Notes under the pieces: generated by a model
Seen by the model: the letters and a program-made list of their open reading frames with translations, nothing else
What the model was told of the DNA's origin: nothing
Database searches by the model: none
Translations under genes and position numbers: made by a program
Shown: piece after piece, positions 35,259 through 44,685 of the stretch
How the letters are laid out: each line of letters opens with the position of its first letter
Position numbering within the stretch: the stretch's first letter is position 1
NCBI RefSeq assembly: GCF_020387415.1
Contig: NZ_JAGWCB010000010.1
Span: 1 to 64,000, forward strand
DNA length: 64,000 nt
Source: Ideonella benzenivorans
GTDB taxonomy: Bacteria > Pseudomonadota > Gammaproteobacteria > Burkholderiales > Burkholderiaceae_C
Direction of reading: 5' to 3'

Positions 35259-36026
35259 TCAAAGCCCTTTCAAGGCACTGGCCACGGCTTCGGCCGCGGC
35301 CGCCATGCCGAAGCTGGCGGTCACCATCACCGAGGAGCCATAGCCGTGGCAGTTCAGGCTGCCATCGGTGTCGCAGGCGCCCCCGGCCGGAGGCGCCACG
35401 CTTTCGCGCGAGAACACACAGCGCAGCCCGACGCGGCCCTGGCGCGGTGCGCCATGCTCGCGCCGCAGACGGTTGCGCAGCGAAGCCAGCAACGGGTCGT
35501 GCGTCACCGCCGAGAGGTCGTCCACCTCCAGGCGCTGAGGTTGCCGCTTGCCACCCGCGGCCCCACAGCACACCACCGGCACCCCCGTGGCACGGCCCCA
35601 GGCTGCCAGCGTGGCCTTGGCGCGCACCTGGTCGCAGGCGTCGATCAACACATCCACCGGCTCGGGCAGCAACGCGGGCCACAGCTCGGGCTCGACGAAC
35701 TCCTCGACCTGCAGCACGCGGCAGGCGGGGTGGATGTCGGCCACCCGGGCGGCCAGGGCCTGCACCTTGGCCTGGCCCACCGTGGCCCCCACGGCCTGGA
35801 TCTGCCGGTTGATGTTGGACTCGGCGACCTGGTCCAGGTCGATCAGCACCAGTGTGGCCACGCCACTGCGGGCCAGGGCTTCGGCCGCCCAGGAGCCGAC
35901 CCCGCCCACGCCCACCACGGCCACGCGCAGGGCGCGCAGGCGGGCGTAGGCCGCGTCACCGTAGAGGCGGCGCAAGCCGCCGAAACGGCGTTCCAGATCG
36001 GCGTCCAGCGTCGCGTCGCCGTTCAC
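35259..36026 (-). CDS. tcdA: tRNA threonylcarbamoyladenosine dehydratase TcdA
   Basis: TcdA converts t6A at tRNA position 37 to the cyclic ct6A form using ATP. The 255-aa product is an E1-like ThiF fold protein with the nucleotide-binding motif VAVVGVGGVGSWAAEALARSG (about residues 35-55), DLDQVAESNINRQ, and a C-terminal FSRESVAPP segment. It starts at GTG 36026, overlapping the cpoB stop by 4 bp (GTGA), so it is translationally coupled to the Tol-Pal genes. Confidence 0.92.
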   Translation of the reverse strand: MNGDATLDADLERRFGGLRRLYGDAAYARLRALRVAVVGVGGVGSWAAEALARSGVATLVLIDLDQVAESNINRQIQAVGATVGQAKVQALAARVADIHPACRVLQVEEFVEPELWPALLPEPVDVLIDACDQVRAKATLAAWGRATGVPVVCCGAAGGKRQPQRLEVDDLSAVTHDPLLASLRNRLRREHGAPRQGRVGLRCVFSRESVAPPAGGACDTDGSLNCHGYGSSVMVTASFGMAAAAEAVASALKGL

Positions 36027-36793
36027 TTCAGCGCCACCAGCCGTTCCTTCGCGGCATGGGCCGCTTCGGACTTCGGATAGCGCTTGATCAGGTCTTCCAA
36101 GGTGCGCTTGGCGCCCTTGGTGTCCTTCAGTTCCGCCTGGCAGTTGGCGACCGCCAGCATGGCCTCGGCCGCACGGGGATGGTCCGGTGCCGCCGCCAGG
36201 AAGGCCTTGAAGGTGGCCAGCGAACCCTTGTAGTCACGCTGACCGTACTGGGCATTGCCCAGCCAGTAACGGGCCGAATCGGCGTAGCCGGTGTTCGGGT
36301 AGCGCTTGAGCAAGCCGGCCAGCGCGCTGGCGGCCCGGTCGAAGTCGCCCCCCCGCAGGCTGTTCATCGCATCGTCGTAGGCGGCCTTCTCGTCGGCTTC
36401 GACGGTGAAGTCCTTGCCATCGACGTTGACCTGCTGCGGCTCGAGCTTGCGCATGCGGTCATTCACGCCCGACTTCAGGTCGTGCATGGCGCGCTGCAGG
36501 TCGGCCAGATCGCGCAGCAGCTGTTCGTCCTGGCCGCGCAGCTTGGCCAGGTCTTCGCGCAGCTGCTCGGTCTGGTTGGACAGATCCAGCACGCTGCGCT
36601 GCAGCGACTGGATCTGGTCGGCCTGCTGCTTGATCTGCTGCTCGTTCTGGCTGACCTTGGCGCGCAGGTCCAGGATGGCCCGGCGCGCTTCGTCGTCATC
36701 GAACAGGCCCGCCCGCGCCGGAGACACGGCCAGCCACAGCCCGCAAGCGGCCAGAACGGCCGGCATCAGTGGTCGGAGCAAGCGGGTCGTCAT
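36023..36793 (-). CDS. cpoB: Cell division coordinator CpoB (YbgF)
   Basis: CpoB links Tol-Pal-driven outer-membrane constriction to peptidoglycan synthesis. The 256-aa product has a signal peptide (VLAACGLWLAVSPARA), a coiled-coil trimerisation region (residues about 30-110, many heptad Leu/Gln such as QIKQQADQIQSLQRSVLDL), and C-terminal tetratricopeptide repeats (YDDAMNSLRGGDFDRAASAL, YPNTGYADSARYWLGNAQYG). It sits 4 bp after pal, and its last bases overlap tcdA. Confidence 0.93.
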   Translation of the reverse strand: MTTRLLRPLMPAVLAACGLWLAVSPARAGLFDDDEARRAILDLRAKVSQNEQQIKQQADQIQSLQRSVLDLSNQTEQLREDLAKLRGQDEQLLRDLADLQRAMHDLKSGVNDRMRKLEPQQVNVDGKDFTVEADEKAAYDDAMNSLRGGDFDRAASALAGLLKRYPNTGYADSARYWLGNAQYGQRDYKGSLATFKAFLAAAPDHPRAAEAMLAVANCQAELKDTKGAKRTLEDLIKRYPKSEAAHAAKERLVALK

Positions 36794-36797
36794 GATC

Positions 36798-37343
36798 TCA
36801 ACGGTCCTTCAGTTCGGCGCGGCGGTTCTTGGACCAGGCGGCTTCGTTGTGGCCTTCGACGGCCGGACGTTCCTTGCCGTAGCTCACCGATTCCAGTTGG
36901 CTGTCGGCAGCGCCCAGGGCCACCAGGGCCTTTTGCACGGCTTCGGCACGCTTTTGGCCCAGGGCCAGGTTGTACTCGCGGCTGCCGCGTTCGTCGGTGT
37001 GGCCGTCGATGATGATCTGGGCCTTCTTGTTGTTGGCCAGGTACTTGGCGTTGGCTTCCAGGGCCGGACGGAACTCGTCCTTCACGACGAAGCTGTCGAA
37101 GTCAAAGTACACCACACGGCCCTTCTGGGCGGCGGCCAGCAGTTCGGCGTTCTTCTGCGCAGCCAGGTCCACCGTGGCGACCGAGCTTTGGGCCGGTTGG
37201 GTGCTTTCGGCGGCGGCCGGGGTGCGGGTCTCGACCGGGGTGTCGTGCAGCTTCACGTTGGAAGCGCAGCCAGTGGCCAGGGCGGCCACCGCGACGGCGG
37301 CACTCAGACCCAGGCGACGGGACAGGATGGATTGGGCAAACAT
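36798..37343 (-). CDS. pal: Peptidoglycan-associated lipoprotein Pal
   Basis: Pal is the outer-membrane lipoprotein that binds peptidoglycan and TolB. The 181-aa product has a lipobox (AALATGC) and, after a low-complexity linker, an OmpA-like domain with FDFDSFVVKDEFRP, the diaminopimelate-binding GHTDERGSREYNLALGQKRA and a C-terminal NRRAELKDR. It lies 87 bp after tolB and 4 bp before cpoB, the usual order. Confidence 0.96.
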   Translation of the reverse strand: MFAQSILSRRLGLSAAVAVAALATGCASNVKLHDTPVETRTPAAAESTQPAQSSVATVDLAAQKNAELLAAAQKGRVVYFDFDSFVVKDEFRPALEANAKYLANNKKAQIIIDGHTDERGSREYNLALGQKRAEAVQKALVALGAADSQLESVSYGKERPAVEGHNEAAWSKNRRAELKDR

Positions 37344-37430
37344 GGTGTTTCCTTCAAAGAACAGCAGATGAAAAGGCCGGCCTCATGCCGGCATGCCAGG
37401 CAGAGCGGTGCAACCTCGAGGCTGCATCGC

Positions 37431-38705
37431 TCAACGACCGTAGGGGCCCCAGTCGGGCTCTCGAATGTCCTGTCCGCTGGACAGCAGGCGCGTCTTCACC
37501 TTGCCGTCCACGGTGGATGTCATCAACACTTCCTGCCCCCCGGTGCGGGTGGCGTACATCACGAGCCGGCCGTTGGGCGAAAAACTGGGCCGCTCGTCGT
37601 AATCGGTGTCGCTGATCGACTGGCCAGATCCACTGGCCAGGTCCATCGTCATGACCTTGAACAGGCCCCCCTGGCGCTGCACATAGGCCAGGGTCTTGCC
37701 ATCCGGGCTGATCGCCGGGCTGACGTTGTAGTTGCCGGAGAAGGTCACGCGCGTGGCCGAGCCACCGTTGACCGGCTGCCGGTAGATCTGCGGCGAGCCG
37801 CCACGGTCGCTGACAAAGTACAGCGTCTGGCCATCGGGGGCGAACGTGGCCTCGGTGTCGATGGCCATGCTCTGGGTGACGCGCCGCGGGCTGCCGCCGT
37901 TCTTGCTGATCAGGTAGATCTGCGAGCCCCCCTGGCGTGACAGCGTCACGGCCAGGGTCTGCCCATCGGGCGACCAGGCCGGCGCACTGTTGGAGCCCCG
38001 GAAATTGGCCACGCGGTGGCGGGCCCCGGTCGCGGTGTTCTGAACCCAGACCACCGGCTTGTGGTCCTCGAAGGACACATAGGCCAGCTCCAGCCCGTTG
38101 GGGGACCAGCTCGGCGAGATGATCGGTTCGGGGCTGACCAGCGCCACCTGCCCCCCTTCGCCATCGGCGTCGGCCACGCGCAGGCTGTAGCGACCACCGC
38201 CCTTGGTGACGTAGACGATGCGGGTGGCGAACACGCCGCGCTCGCCGGTCAGCTTCTCGTAGATGGCATCGGCGATGCGGTGTGCGGCCAAGCGCAGGTC
38301 ACCCGTCGGGACGGGATAGCTCTGTCCCCCGAGATCAGCCCCCTTGACCACGTCCCACAGCTTGTAGCGAACGTCGTAGCGGCCATCGACCAGCTTGGTC
38401 ACCGAGCCGGCGGCAATGGCGTCCGAGCCTTGGGTGCGCAGGTCGGCGAAGGCCGGGGTACCGGTTTCGTCGAACATCTGGCTGGTGTCGACAAAGCGGA
38501 AGCGCCCACTGCGCTCCAGGTCAGCCCGGATGATTTGCGAGATCGGCTGCGGGCAACTGCTCTCGCCGCGGAACCGCAGCAAGGAAATCGGCAGCTGCGT
38601 CGCGCCGATACCGGCGATCTCGACCCGAAACTGTGCGCGAGCGGGCAGCAGGTTCAGCCCTCCCAGGGCGGCGAGGGTGCCCAATGCGTGTCGTCTATTC
38701 CACAT
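37431..38705 (-). CDS. tolB: Tol-Pal system periplasmic protein TolB
   Basis: TolB bridges TolA and Pal. The 424-aa product has a signal peptide (LGTLAALGGLNLLPARA), the N-terminal TolB domain, and a six-bladed beta-propeller with repeated WSPNG-, WSPDG-, FAPDG-, ISPDG- and FSPNG-type blades. The gene leads the pal-cpoB-tcdA operon. Its expected upstream neighbours tolQ, tolR and tolA are not in the window; instead a P-type ATPase lies upstream after 268 bp. Confidence 0.95.
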   Translation of the reverse strand: MWNRRHALGTLAALGGLNLLPARAQFRVEIAGIGATQLPISLLRFRGESSCPQPISQIIRADLERSGRFRFVDTSQMFDETGTPAFADLRTQGSDAIAAGSVTKLVDGRYDVRYKLWDVVKGADLGGQSYPVPTGDLRLAAHRIADAIYEKLTGERGVFATRIVYVTKGGGRYSLRVADADGEGGQVALVSPEPIISPSWSPNGLELAYVSFEDHKPVVWVQNTATGARHRVANFRGSNSAPAWSPDGQTLAVTLSRQGGSQIYLISKNGGSPRRVTQSMAIDTEATFAPDGQTLYFVSDRGGSPQIYRQPVNGGSATRVTFSGNYNVSPAISPDGKTLAYVQRQGGLFKVMTMDLASGSGQSISDTDYDERPSFSPNGRLVMYATRTGGQEVLMTSTVDGKVKTRLLSSGQDIREPDWGPYGR

Positions 38706-38839
38706 GTGTCGGTGGTTGATGCGCCAGCACGGTCAGAAGTTCCGCACATAAAAACCGTGCAGGCTGACCGATTGGCAAGTCAGAATTGTAGGACGGTTGC
38801 CACATTGAAGTATGGCCAATCCCAGGGCTGAAGCGTCCT

Positions 38840-38857
38840 GGGCTCGTTGGCGAGCCC
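38840..38857. repeat. Inverted repeat between the P-type ATPase and tolB genes
   Basis: GGGCTCG and CGAGCCC form a 7-bp stem with a 4-nt loop, in the 268-bp gap downstream of the ATPase and upstream of tolB. There is no T tract on either strand. It may mark the ATPase transcript end or belong to the tolB promoter region. Confidence 0.4.
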
Positions 38858-38973
38858 TCCATCGGCACCGCCCCCCGCGCCGCGCATGTTTCGGCATGTT
38901 TCACGTTGCGCTGCAGCAACGACCGACCCGGCCTCGCCCGCCCTTGCCCCACGCAAGCGCCCCAATACTGATG

Positions 38974-41508
38974 TCAGCGGCAGGGTCTTGGCCCGAACGG
39001 CGGCCGCTTGACCCGCCCGAACCACAACCCGGCCACCGCCAACCAGCCGCCGGCCAGCAGCAAGGCCGGCCACTGTGGCACCGCAAAGCCGAAGGCGGCG
39101 CGCAAGGCCGGCACGCTCCAGGACAGCGCGAGCAGCAGACTGGCTGCCAGCGCCAGCCAACCCAGCCCGTCGCCGACATGCCGGAGCCAGCCGCCGCGGG
39201 ACCACTGCCGGTTGGCCAGGATCAGCAGCACGCTGCCCAGCACCAGCACGGCAAAGCTCATGGCCCGCCCACCGGCCTCGGACTCACCCAACGCCCGGCC
39301 GCCCGCATAGACCGCCAGGCAGCAGGCCAACAGCCCCGCGCCCTGCCACAGCCCTCGGGCCAGCACCTGGCGGTCGAACAGGCGCGCCTGCGGCCGGCGC
39401 GGCGGCAGGCGCATCAGGTTCGGCTCGGCCGGCTGGGCCTCGAAGACCAGCGAACAGGCCGGGTCGATCACCAGCTGCAGGCACAGCACATGCACCGGCA
39501 GCAGCAGCATCGGCCAGCCCAGCAGCACCGGCAGGAAGGTCAGCCCGATGATGGGCACATGGGCCGCCAGCACGAAGACGATGGCCTTGCGCAGGTTGGC
39601 AAACACCCGGCGCCCGTGGCGCACGGCGGTCACCAGCCCGGCCAGGCTGTCCTGCATCAGCACCAGGGCGGCGGCCTCTCGGGCCACGTCGGTGCCACGG
39701 GCCCCCATGGCCACGCCGATGTGGGCCGCGCGCAGGGCCGGCGCGTCGTTCACCCCGTCACCGGTCATGGCCACCACCTCGCCCTGGGCCTGCAGGGCCC
39801 GCACCAGGCGCAGCTTCTGCTCCGGCTGCACACGGCAGAACACGCTGGTCTGCGCCACCTGGGCCCGCCAGCCGGCATCGTCCAGGCCCTCCAGGGTGCC
39901 ACCGGCCACCACGCCGCCCGCCACATCCAGCCCCGCCTGCCGTGCCACCGACAACGCCGTGGCGGGATGGTCGCCCGTCATCATGACGACCCGGATGCCC
40001 GCCTCGCGGCATTCGGCGATCGCCGCGGGCACCTCGGGCCGCAAGGGATCTTCCAGGGCCACCAGCCCCAGGAACTCGAAGTCGAAGTCGTGCTGGATCG
40101 GCGGCAGGCGGTCGGCGGCAAAGACCGCCCGCGCCACGCCCAGCACCCGCCAGCCCTGGTCGGCCAGCGCGGCCACCTGGCCGACGATGCGCGACTGATG
40201 GGCCGCATCCAGATGGCACAGGTCGATCACCGCTTCCGGCGCCCCCTTGGCCGCAATCAGCCGCTCACGCCGGTCCGGCGACTGCCAGACCCGCGACATG
40301 GCCAGCAGCTCGGCCGACAGCGGATAGTCCTCGACCAGGGTCCAGTCGGCATGCAGGTGCTCGGTGTGGGCGAGTTCGCGCTCGCCAGCCTCGCGCAGGG
40401 CCTGCTCCATCGGGTCCACGGCCTGCCGGTGGCTGGCCAGGATCGCGTACTCCAGGGTCTCGTGCACCGACTCCGGCAGCGGCAAGTCTCGCTCGCTCAC
40501 CAGGTCGTGCTCGCCCGTGGGCGACCACAGCCGGCGCACCGCCATGCGGTTGAGGGTCAGCGTGCCGGTCTTGTCCACGCACAGCACCGTGGCGGCCCCC
40601 AGCAACTCCACCGCGGCCATCTGGCGCACCAGCACCCGCGCCCGGGCCAGCCGCCAGGCCCCCAGGCCGAGGAACAGGGTCAGCACCACCGGCAGCTCCT
40701 CCGGCAGGATGGCCATGGCCAGCGTCAGGCCGGCCAGCAGGCCCTGCAGCACATCGTGCTGCCGCCAGGCATAAAGCGCGGCCAGCAAGGCGGCCAGCGA
40801 CAAGCCCGTCACCGCCGCCACCCGCACGATGCGGGCCGTTTCCTGCTGCACCGGGCTGGCCGGCGCCTCGGTGGCCTGCAGCGAGGCGCCGATGCGGCCC
40901 AGCGCACTCCGCGGCCCGGTGGCCACCACCGCGCCCCGGGCCGTCCCGGCGGTCAGCAGCGTGCCGGCGAACAACCAGCCGCCGGCCTCGGCGCCCGGCG
41001 CCGGTGCGGGCGCCGCGGCATCCGCCGTCGCCGGCACGGACTTGAATACCGGAGCCGACTCACCGGTCAGCAGGGATTCATCCACGGACACCCCCGTGGC
41101 GGCCAGCAGGCACACATCGGCCGGCACCCGGTCCCCGGCCTCAAGCAGCACCACGTCGCCCCGCACCAGCTCGCGGCTGGGCACGCGACAGGCCTGGCCA
41201 TCACGCCAGACCTGCGCCTGCGGTGCCGACAAGGCGCGCAGCGCCGCCAGCGAGCGCTCGGCCCGGCGTTGCTGCACCAGGCTGATCGCCATCACGACGA
41301 TCACGAAGCCCATCAGCGTCCAGGCTTCCTGCGCATTGCCCAGCAGCGCATACAGTGCGCCACAGGCCAGCAGCAGGCCGAACATCGGCTCGGTCAGCAC
41401 CGACAGCACCAGCCGCCACAGCGGCCGGCGCGAGGTGTCTGCCAGCTCGTTCGGGCCCTCGTCGCGCAGCCGACGGGCCGCTTCGGCAGCCGTGAGCCCG
41501 GTGTCCAT
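38974..41508 (-). CDS. P-type (P2-like) cation-transporting ATPase
   Basis: The 844-aa enzyme has the complete P-type layout: actuator motif LLTGESAPV, phosphorylation site CVDKTGTLTLNR, nucleotide-binding KGAPEAVI, hinge MTGDGVNDAPALRAAHIGVAM, and about ten helices. It opens with GLTAAEAARRLRDEGPNEL, like Ca2+-ATPases, but helix M4 reads PEELPVVLT rather than PEGLPAVVT, and M6 reads VIDPACSLVFE. The ligand set therefore differs from SERCA-type pumps, and the ion is not assigned. It is 9 bp downstream of the CDF transporter, so they form an operon. Confidence 0.87.
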   Translation of the reverse strand: MDTGLTAAEAARRLRDEGPNELADTSRRPLWRLVLSVLTEPMFGLLLACGALYALLGNAQEAWTLMGFVIVVMAISLVQQRRAERSLAALRALSAPQAQVWRDGQACRVPSRELVRGDVVLLEAGDRVPADVCLLAATGVSVDESLLTGESAPVFKSVPATADAAAPAPAPGAEAGGWLFAGTLLTAGTARGAVVATGPRSALGRIGASLQATEAPASPVQQETARIVRVAAVTGLSLAALLAALYAWRQHDVLQGLLAGLTLAMAILPEELPVVLTLFLGLGAWRLARARVLVRQMAAVELLGAATVLCVDKTGTLTLNRMAVRRLWSPTGEHDLVSERDLPLPESVHETLEYAILASHRQAVDPMEQALREAGERELAHTEHLHADWTLVEDYPLSAELLAMSRVWQSPDRRERLIAAKGAPEAVIDLCHLDAAHQSRIVGQVAALADQGWRVLGVARAVFAADRLPPIQHDFDFEFLGLVALEDPLRPEVPAAIAECREAGIRVVMMTGDHPATALSVARQAGLDVAGGVVAGGTLEGLDDAGWRAQVAQTSVFCRVQPEQKLRLVRALQAQGEVVAMTGDGVNDAPALRAAHIGVAMGARGTDVAREAAALVLMQDSLAGLVTAVRHGRRVFANLRKAIVFVLAAHVPIIGLTFLPVLLGWPMLLLPVHVLCLQLVIDPACSLVFEAQPAEPNLMRLPPRRPQARLFDRQVLARGLWQGAGLLACCLAVYAGGRALGESEAGGRAMSFAVLVLGSVLLILANRQWSRGGWLRHVGDGLGWLALAASLLLALSWSVPALRAAFGFAVPQWPALLLAGGWLAVAGLWFGRVKRPPFGPRPCR

Positions 41509-41517
41509 CGCGTGGCC

Positions 41518-42480
41518 TCAGACTGGGACGGCCGGCTTCACTGGCGCATGGTCCAGGTCCGGCCGGTGCCAGGGATCCACATGGGTCATCAGGTTGAGCA
41601 CCCGATGGCGCTGCAGCACACGCTGCCGGGCCGCCACCGCGATGTCATGCCCCTGTTCCACCGTGATCGCGGCATCCACCTCGATGTGGGCATCGACCAC
41701 GATCATGTCGCCCATCTTGCGGGTGCGCACATCGTGCACCCCGGCCACGCCCGGGGTTTCGATCAGCGTCTGGCGGATGGCCTGGACCTCCTCGTCGTCG
41801 GCAGCCCGGTCCATCAGGTCGTGCAGCGCGTTCCAGCCGAACTCCACCCCCATCTTCGCGACCATCAGGCCGACGATCAGGGCCGCGATCGGGTCCAGGA
41901 TGGGATAGCCGGCCAGATTGCCCACCAGACCCAGCGCCACCACCAGCGAGGAGGCCGCGTCCGAGCGCGCGTGCCAGGCATTGGCCACCAGCAGGCTGGA
42001 CTTCACCTTCTTGGCCACCGCCAGCATGTAGCGAAACAGCGCTTCCTTGGCCACCAGCGTGCCCAGGGCCACCCACAAGGCCACCGCGTGCACCGGCGGC
42101 AGATCCGCCGGCGCGTGCAGCTTCTGGAAGGCCGACACCAGCATGCCCGCCCCGACCACCAGCAGCAGCACACCCAGCACCATGGAGGCCGCGTTCTCGA
42201 AGCGCTGGTGACCATAGGGGTGGTCATCGTCGGCGGCCTTGCGGGCCTGGTGCCCGGCCACCAGCACGACGGCGTCGGACACCAGATCGGCCAGCGAGTG
42301 CAGACCGTCGGCCACCAGGCCCTGCGAGCGGGCCACCAGACCCACCGCAATCTGCAGGGTCGACAGCACCAGATTGACCGCCACACTGACCCAGGTGCTG
42401 CGGTTGGCGGCCTTGGCCCGTTCCACCGCGGTGTACAGGCTGTGCTCGTCGGCGTCGTTGTCGTGGTTCTTGAATTGCAT
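41518..42480 (-). CDS. Cation diffusion facilitator (FieF-like) metal exporter
   Basis: The 320-aa product has six membrane helices with the CDF metal-site motifs DGLHSLADLVSD (helix 2) and HARSDAASS (helix 5), the HPYGHQRFE loop, and a cytoplasmic C-terminal domain (GVHDVRTRKMGDMIVVDAHI) that binds further metal. The HxxxD/HxxxD set is seen in Fe/Zn/Mn exporters; the exact ion is open. It begins with a charged HDNDADEH stretch that may contact metal. The P-type ATPase follows by 9 bp. Confidence 0.9.
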   Translation of the reverse strand: MQFKNHDNDADEHSLYTAVERAKAANRSTWVSVAVNLVLSTLQIAVGLVARSQGLVADGLHSLADLVSDAVVLVAGHQARKAADDDHPYGHQRFENAASMVLGVLLLVVGAGMLVSAFQKLHAPADLPPVHAVALWVALGTLVAKEALFRYMLAVAKKVKSSLLVANAWHARSDAASSLVVALGLVGNLAGYPILDPIAALIVGLMVAKMGVEFGWNALHDLMDRAADDEEVQAIRQTLIETPGVAGVHDVRTRKMGDMIVVDAHIEVDAAITVEQGHDIAVAARQRVLQRHRVLNLMTHVDPWHRPDLDHAPVKPAVPV

Positions 42481-42536
42481 CCCGTTAGCCTACCCGCCCA
42501 GGCTGATTCTTGTCTGAAGCCATCGCCACCGCCGCC

Positions 42537-44018
42537 TCACAGCAACACGATGTCGTACTGCTCCGGGTTCATCGTCGCCTCGGCCGACAGCGAGATCGGC
42601 TTGCCGACGAAGGCCGAGAGATCGGCCAGGTGCTGGCTTTCCTCGTCGAGCAGCATTTCCACCACCGCCGCACTGGCCACCACGCGGAATTCCTTGGGGT
42701 CGAATTGGCGTGCCTCGCGCAGGATCTCGCGCAGGATGTCGTAGCAGACGCTGCGCGCGGTCTTGACCTGGCCGCGCCCCTCGCAGGTGGGGCAGGGCTG
42801 GCACAGCACATGGGCCAGGCTCTCGCGGGTGCGCTTGCGGGTCATCTCGACCAGCCCCAGCTGGGTGAAGCCGCTCACCGTGGTCTTGGTGCGGTCGCGC
42901 GCGAGCTGCTTGCGCAGCTCGGCCAGCACAGCCTGCTGGTGCTCCTCGCGCGCCATGTCGATGAAGTCGATGATGATGATGCCGCCCAGGTTGCGCAGCC
43001 GCAGCTGGCGCGCGATGGCCTGCGCGGCCTCCAGGTTGGTCTTGAAGATCGTCTCGTCGAAGTTGCGGGCGCCCACATAGCCGCCGGTGTTGACGTCGAT
43101 CGTGGTCAGCGCCTCCGTCTGGTCGACGATCAGGTAGCCCCCGGATTTCAACTCGACCCGCCGGCCGAGCGCCCTGGCGATCTCTTCCTCGATGTTGAAG
43201 AGATCGAAGATCGGCCGTTCGCCACGGTAGTGCTCCAGCTTGCCCACCGAGGCCGGGGTGTAGGCTGCCCCAAAGGCCTTGAGCTGTTCGTACTGCTGGC
43301 GCGAATCGATGCGGATCGCGGCGGTCTGCTCGGTGGCCAGGTCGCGCAGCACCCGCTCGCTCAACGACAGGTCCTGGTGCAGCAAGGTGCCGGCCGGCTG
43401 GGACAACGCACGCTGTCGGATCTGGGCCCAGGTCTTGCGCAGATAGGCAATGTCCTCCGACAGCTCGGCGTCACTGGCTTCCTCGGCATTGGTGCGCAGG
43501 ATGAAGCCGCCCGGGCCCTCCTTGCTGCCCGGTTCGGGCTTGCCCACCAGGGCCACCATGCGCTGGCGCAGCTGTTCACGGTGCTCGACCGAGCCGATCT
43601 TCTGCGAGATGCCGATGTGGGTGTCCTGCGGCAGGAACACCAGCAGGCGGCCGGCGATGCTGACCTGGGTGGACAGGCGGGCGCCCTTGGTGCCGATCGG
43701 GTCCTTGACCACCTGCACCATCAGGGTCTGGCCCTCGAACACCAGCTTCTCGATCGGCGTGGGCGGGTGGCTGTCACGCACCCCGGGGGCGTGGGCGGTG
43801 TGCAGATCGGCCACGTGCAGGAAGGCCGCGCGCTCCAGACCGATGTCGATGAAGGCGCTCTGCATGCCCGGCAACACCCGGGCCACCTTGCCCAGGTAGA
43901 CGTTGCCCACCAAGCCACGTTCAAGCGTGCGCTCGATGTGCAGCTCCTGGATGGCACCGTTCTCGATCAGAGCGACACGGGTTTCCTGGGGAGCCCAGTT
44001 GATCAGGATGTCATGCAT
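42537..44018 (-). CDS. rng: Ribonuclease G
   Basis: RNase G matures the 5' end of 16S rRNA and turns over some mRNAs. The 493-aa product begins MHDILINWAPQETRVAL and has the S1 domain (GLVGNVYLGKVARVLPGMQS), the RNase E/G catalytic core with the magnesium-binding DVNTGGYVG region and IIIDFIDM, and the zinc-link CPTCEGRG. It has no C-terminal scaffold of RNase E, so it is RNase G. It follows maf by about 50 bp. Confidence 0.95.
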   Translation of the reverse strand: MHDILINWAPQETRVALIENGAIQELHIERTLERGLVGNVYLGKVARVLPGMQSAFIDIGLERAAFLHVADLHTAHAPGVRDSHPPTPIEKLVFEGQTLMVQVVKDPIGTKGARLSTQVSIAGRLLVFLPQDTHIGISQKIGSVEHREQLRQRMVALVGKPEPGSKEGPGGFILRTNAEEASDAELSEDIAYLRKTWAQIRQRALSQPAGTLLHQDLSLSERVLRDLATEQTAAIRIDSRQQYEQLKAFGAAYTPASVGKLEHYRGERPIFDLFNIEEEIARALGRRVELKSGGYLIVDQTEALTTIDVNTGGYVGARNFDETIFKTNLEAAQAIARQLRLRNLGGIIIIDFIDMAREEHQQAVLAELRKQLARDRTKTTVSGFTQLGLVEMTRKRTRESLAHVLCQPCPTCEGRGQVKTARSVCYDILREILREARQFDPKEFRVVASAAVVEMLLDEESQHLADLSAFVGKPISLSAEATMNPEQYDIVLL

Positions 44019-44067
44019 GTGCGGCCGCGGTATTGGCGTTGTGCCCAGCAGGCCGCGGGCACGACGG

Positions 44068-44685
44068 TCAGACGCGGACGCGAGCCTGCCGCAGCAACTG
44101 GGTTGTCTCGTAGAGGGGCAACCCCATGATACCGGAGTAGCTTCCGGCGATGCGCTCGATCCAGCCGGCCAGCGAGCTCTGGATGGCGTAGGCACCGGCC
44201 TTGCCGAAGGGCTCGCCGCTGTCGACGTAGCGGGCCACCACCTCGGCCGGCAGCGGCGCAAAGCGAACGGTCGAGACATTCACCGCCAGGTGATGCCGGC
44301 GGCCGTCCCACAGGGCCACCGCGGTCAGCACCTTGTGGCTGCGGCCGGACAGGCGGGTCAGCGTGTCGGTGGCTTCGGCCGCATCGGCGGGCTTGCCAAG
44401 GATGCGCCGCCCGAGCGCCACCGTGGTGTCAGAGCACAGGATGGGCGCCAACGGCAGCCCACGGGCCTTCCAGCGGGCGCGCGCCGCCTTCAGCTTGGCC
44501 CGGGTCACCCGTTCGACATAGTCGGCCGGTGCCTCGCCGGGGCGCTCCGCCTCCAGGGCCTCGGCGTCTTCGTCCGGGTCGGGCAGCAGCAGTTCGTGGC
44601 GCACGCCCAGCTGGTCCAGCAGCTGACGGCGACGCGGGCTTTGGGACGCCAGGTAGATGAAGTCGTGTTCCAACGCCGCCCTCAC
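44068..44685 (-). CDS. maf: Maf-family nucleoside triphosphate pyrophosphatase
   Basis: Maf proteins hydrolyse dTTP, UTP and modified nucleotides, keeping them out of nucleic acids. The 205-aa product has the opening [18 protein letters not shown], the [16 protein letters not shown] segment, and [17 protein letters not shown] with [11 protein letters not shown], matching the dTTPase/UTPase (YhdE-type) branch. It starts at GTG 44685, overlapping the rlmH stop by 4 bp. Confidence 0.93.
   Translation of the reverse strand: MRAALEHDFIYLASQSPRRRQLLDQLGVRHELLLPDPDEDAEALEAERPGEAPADYVERVTRAKLKAARARWKARGLPLAPILCSDTTVALGRRILGKPADAAEATDTLTRLSGRSHKVLTAVALWDGRRHHLAVNVSTVRFAPLPAEVVARYVDSGEPFGKAGAYAIQSSLAGWIERIAGSYSGIMGLPLYETTQLLRQARVRV

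Noticed and set aside
38812-42744. A 1310-codon open frame antisense to the P-type ATPase and CDF genes
   Set aside because: The composition (His, Gln, Arg, Gly) and lack of domains mark it as a shadow of the two conserved transporter genes.
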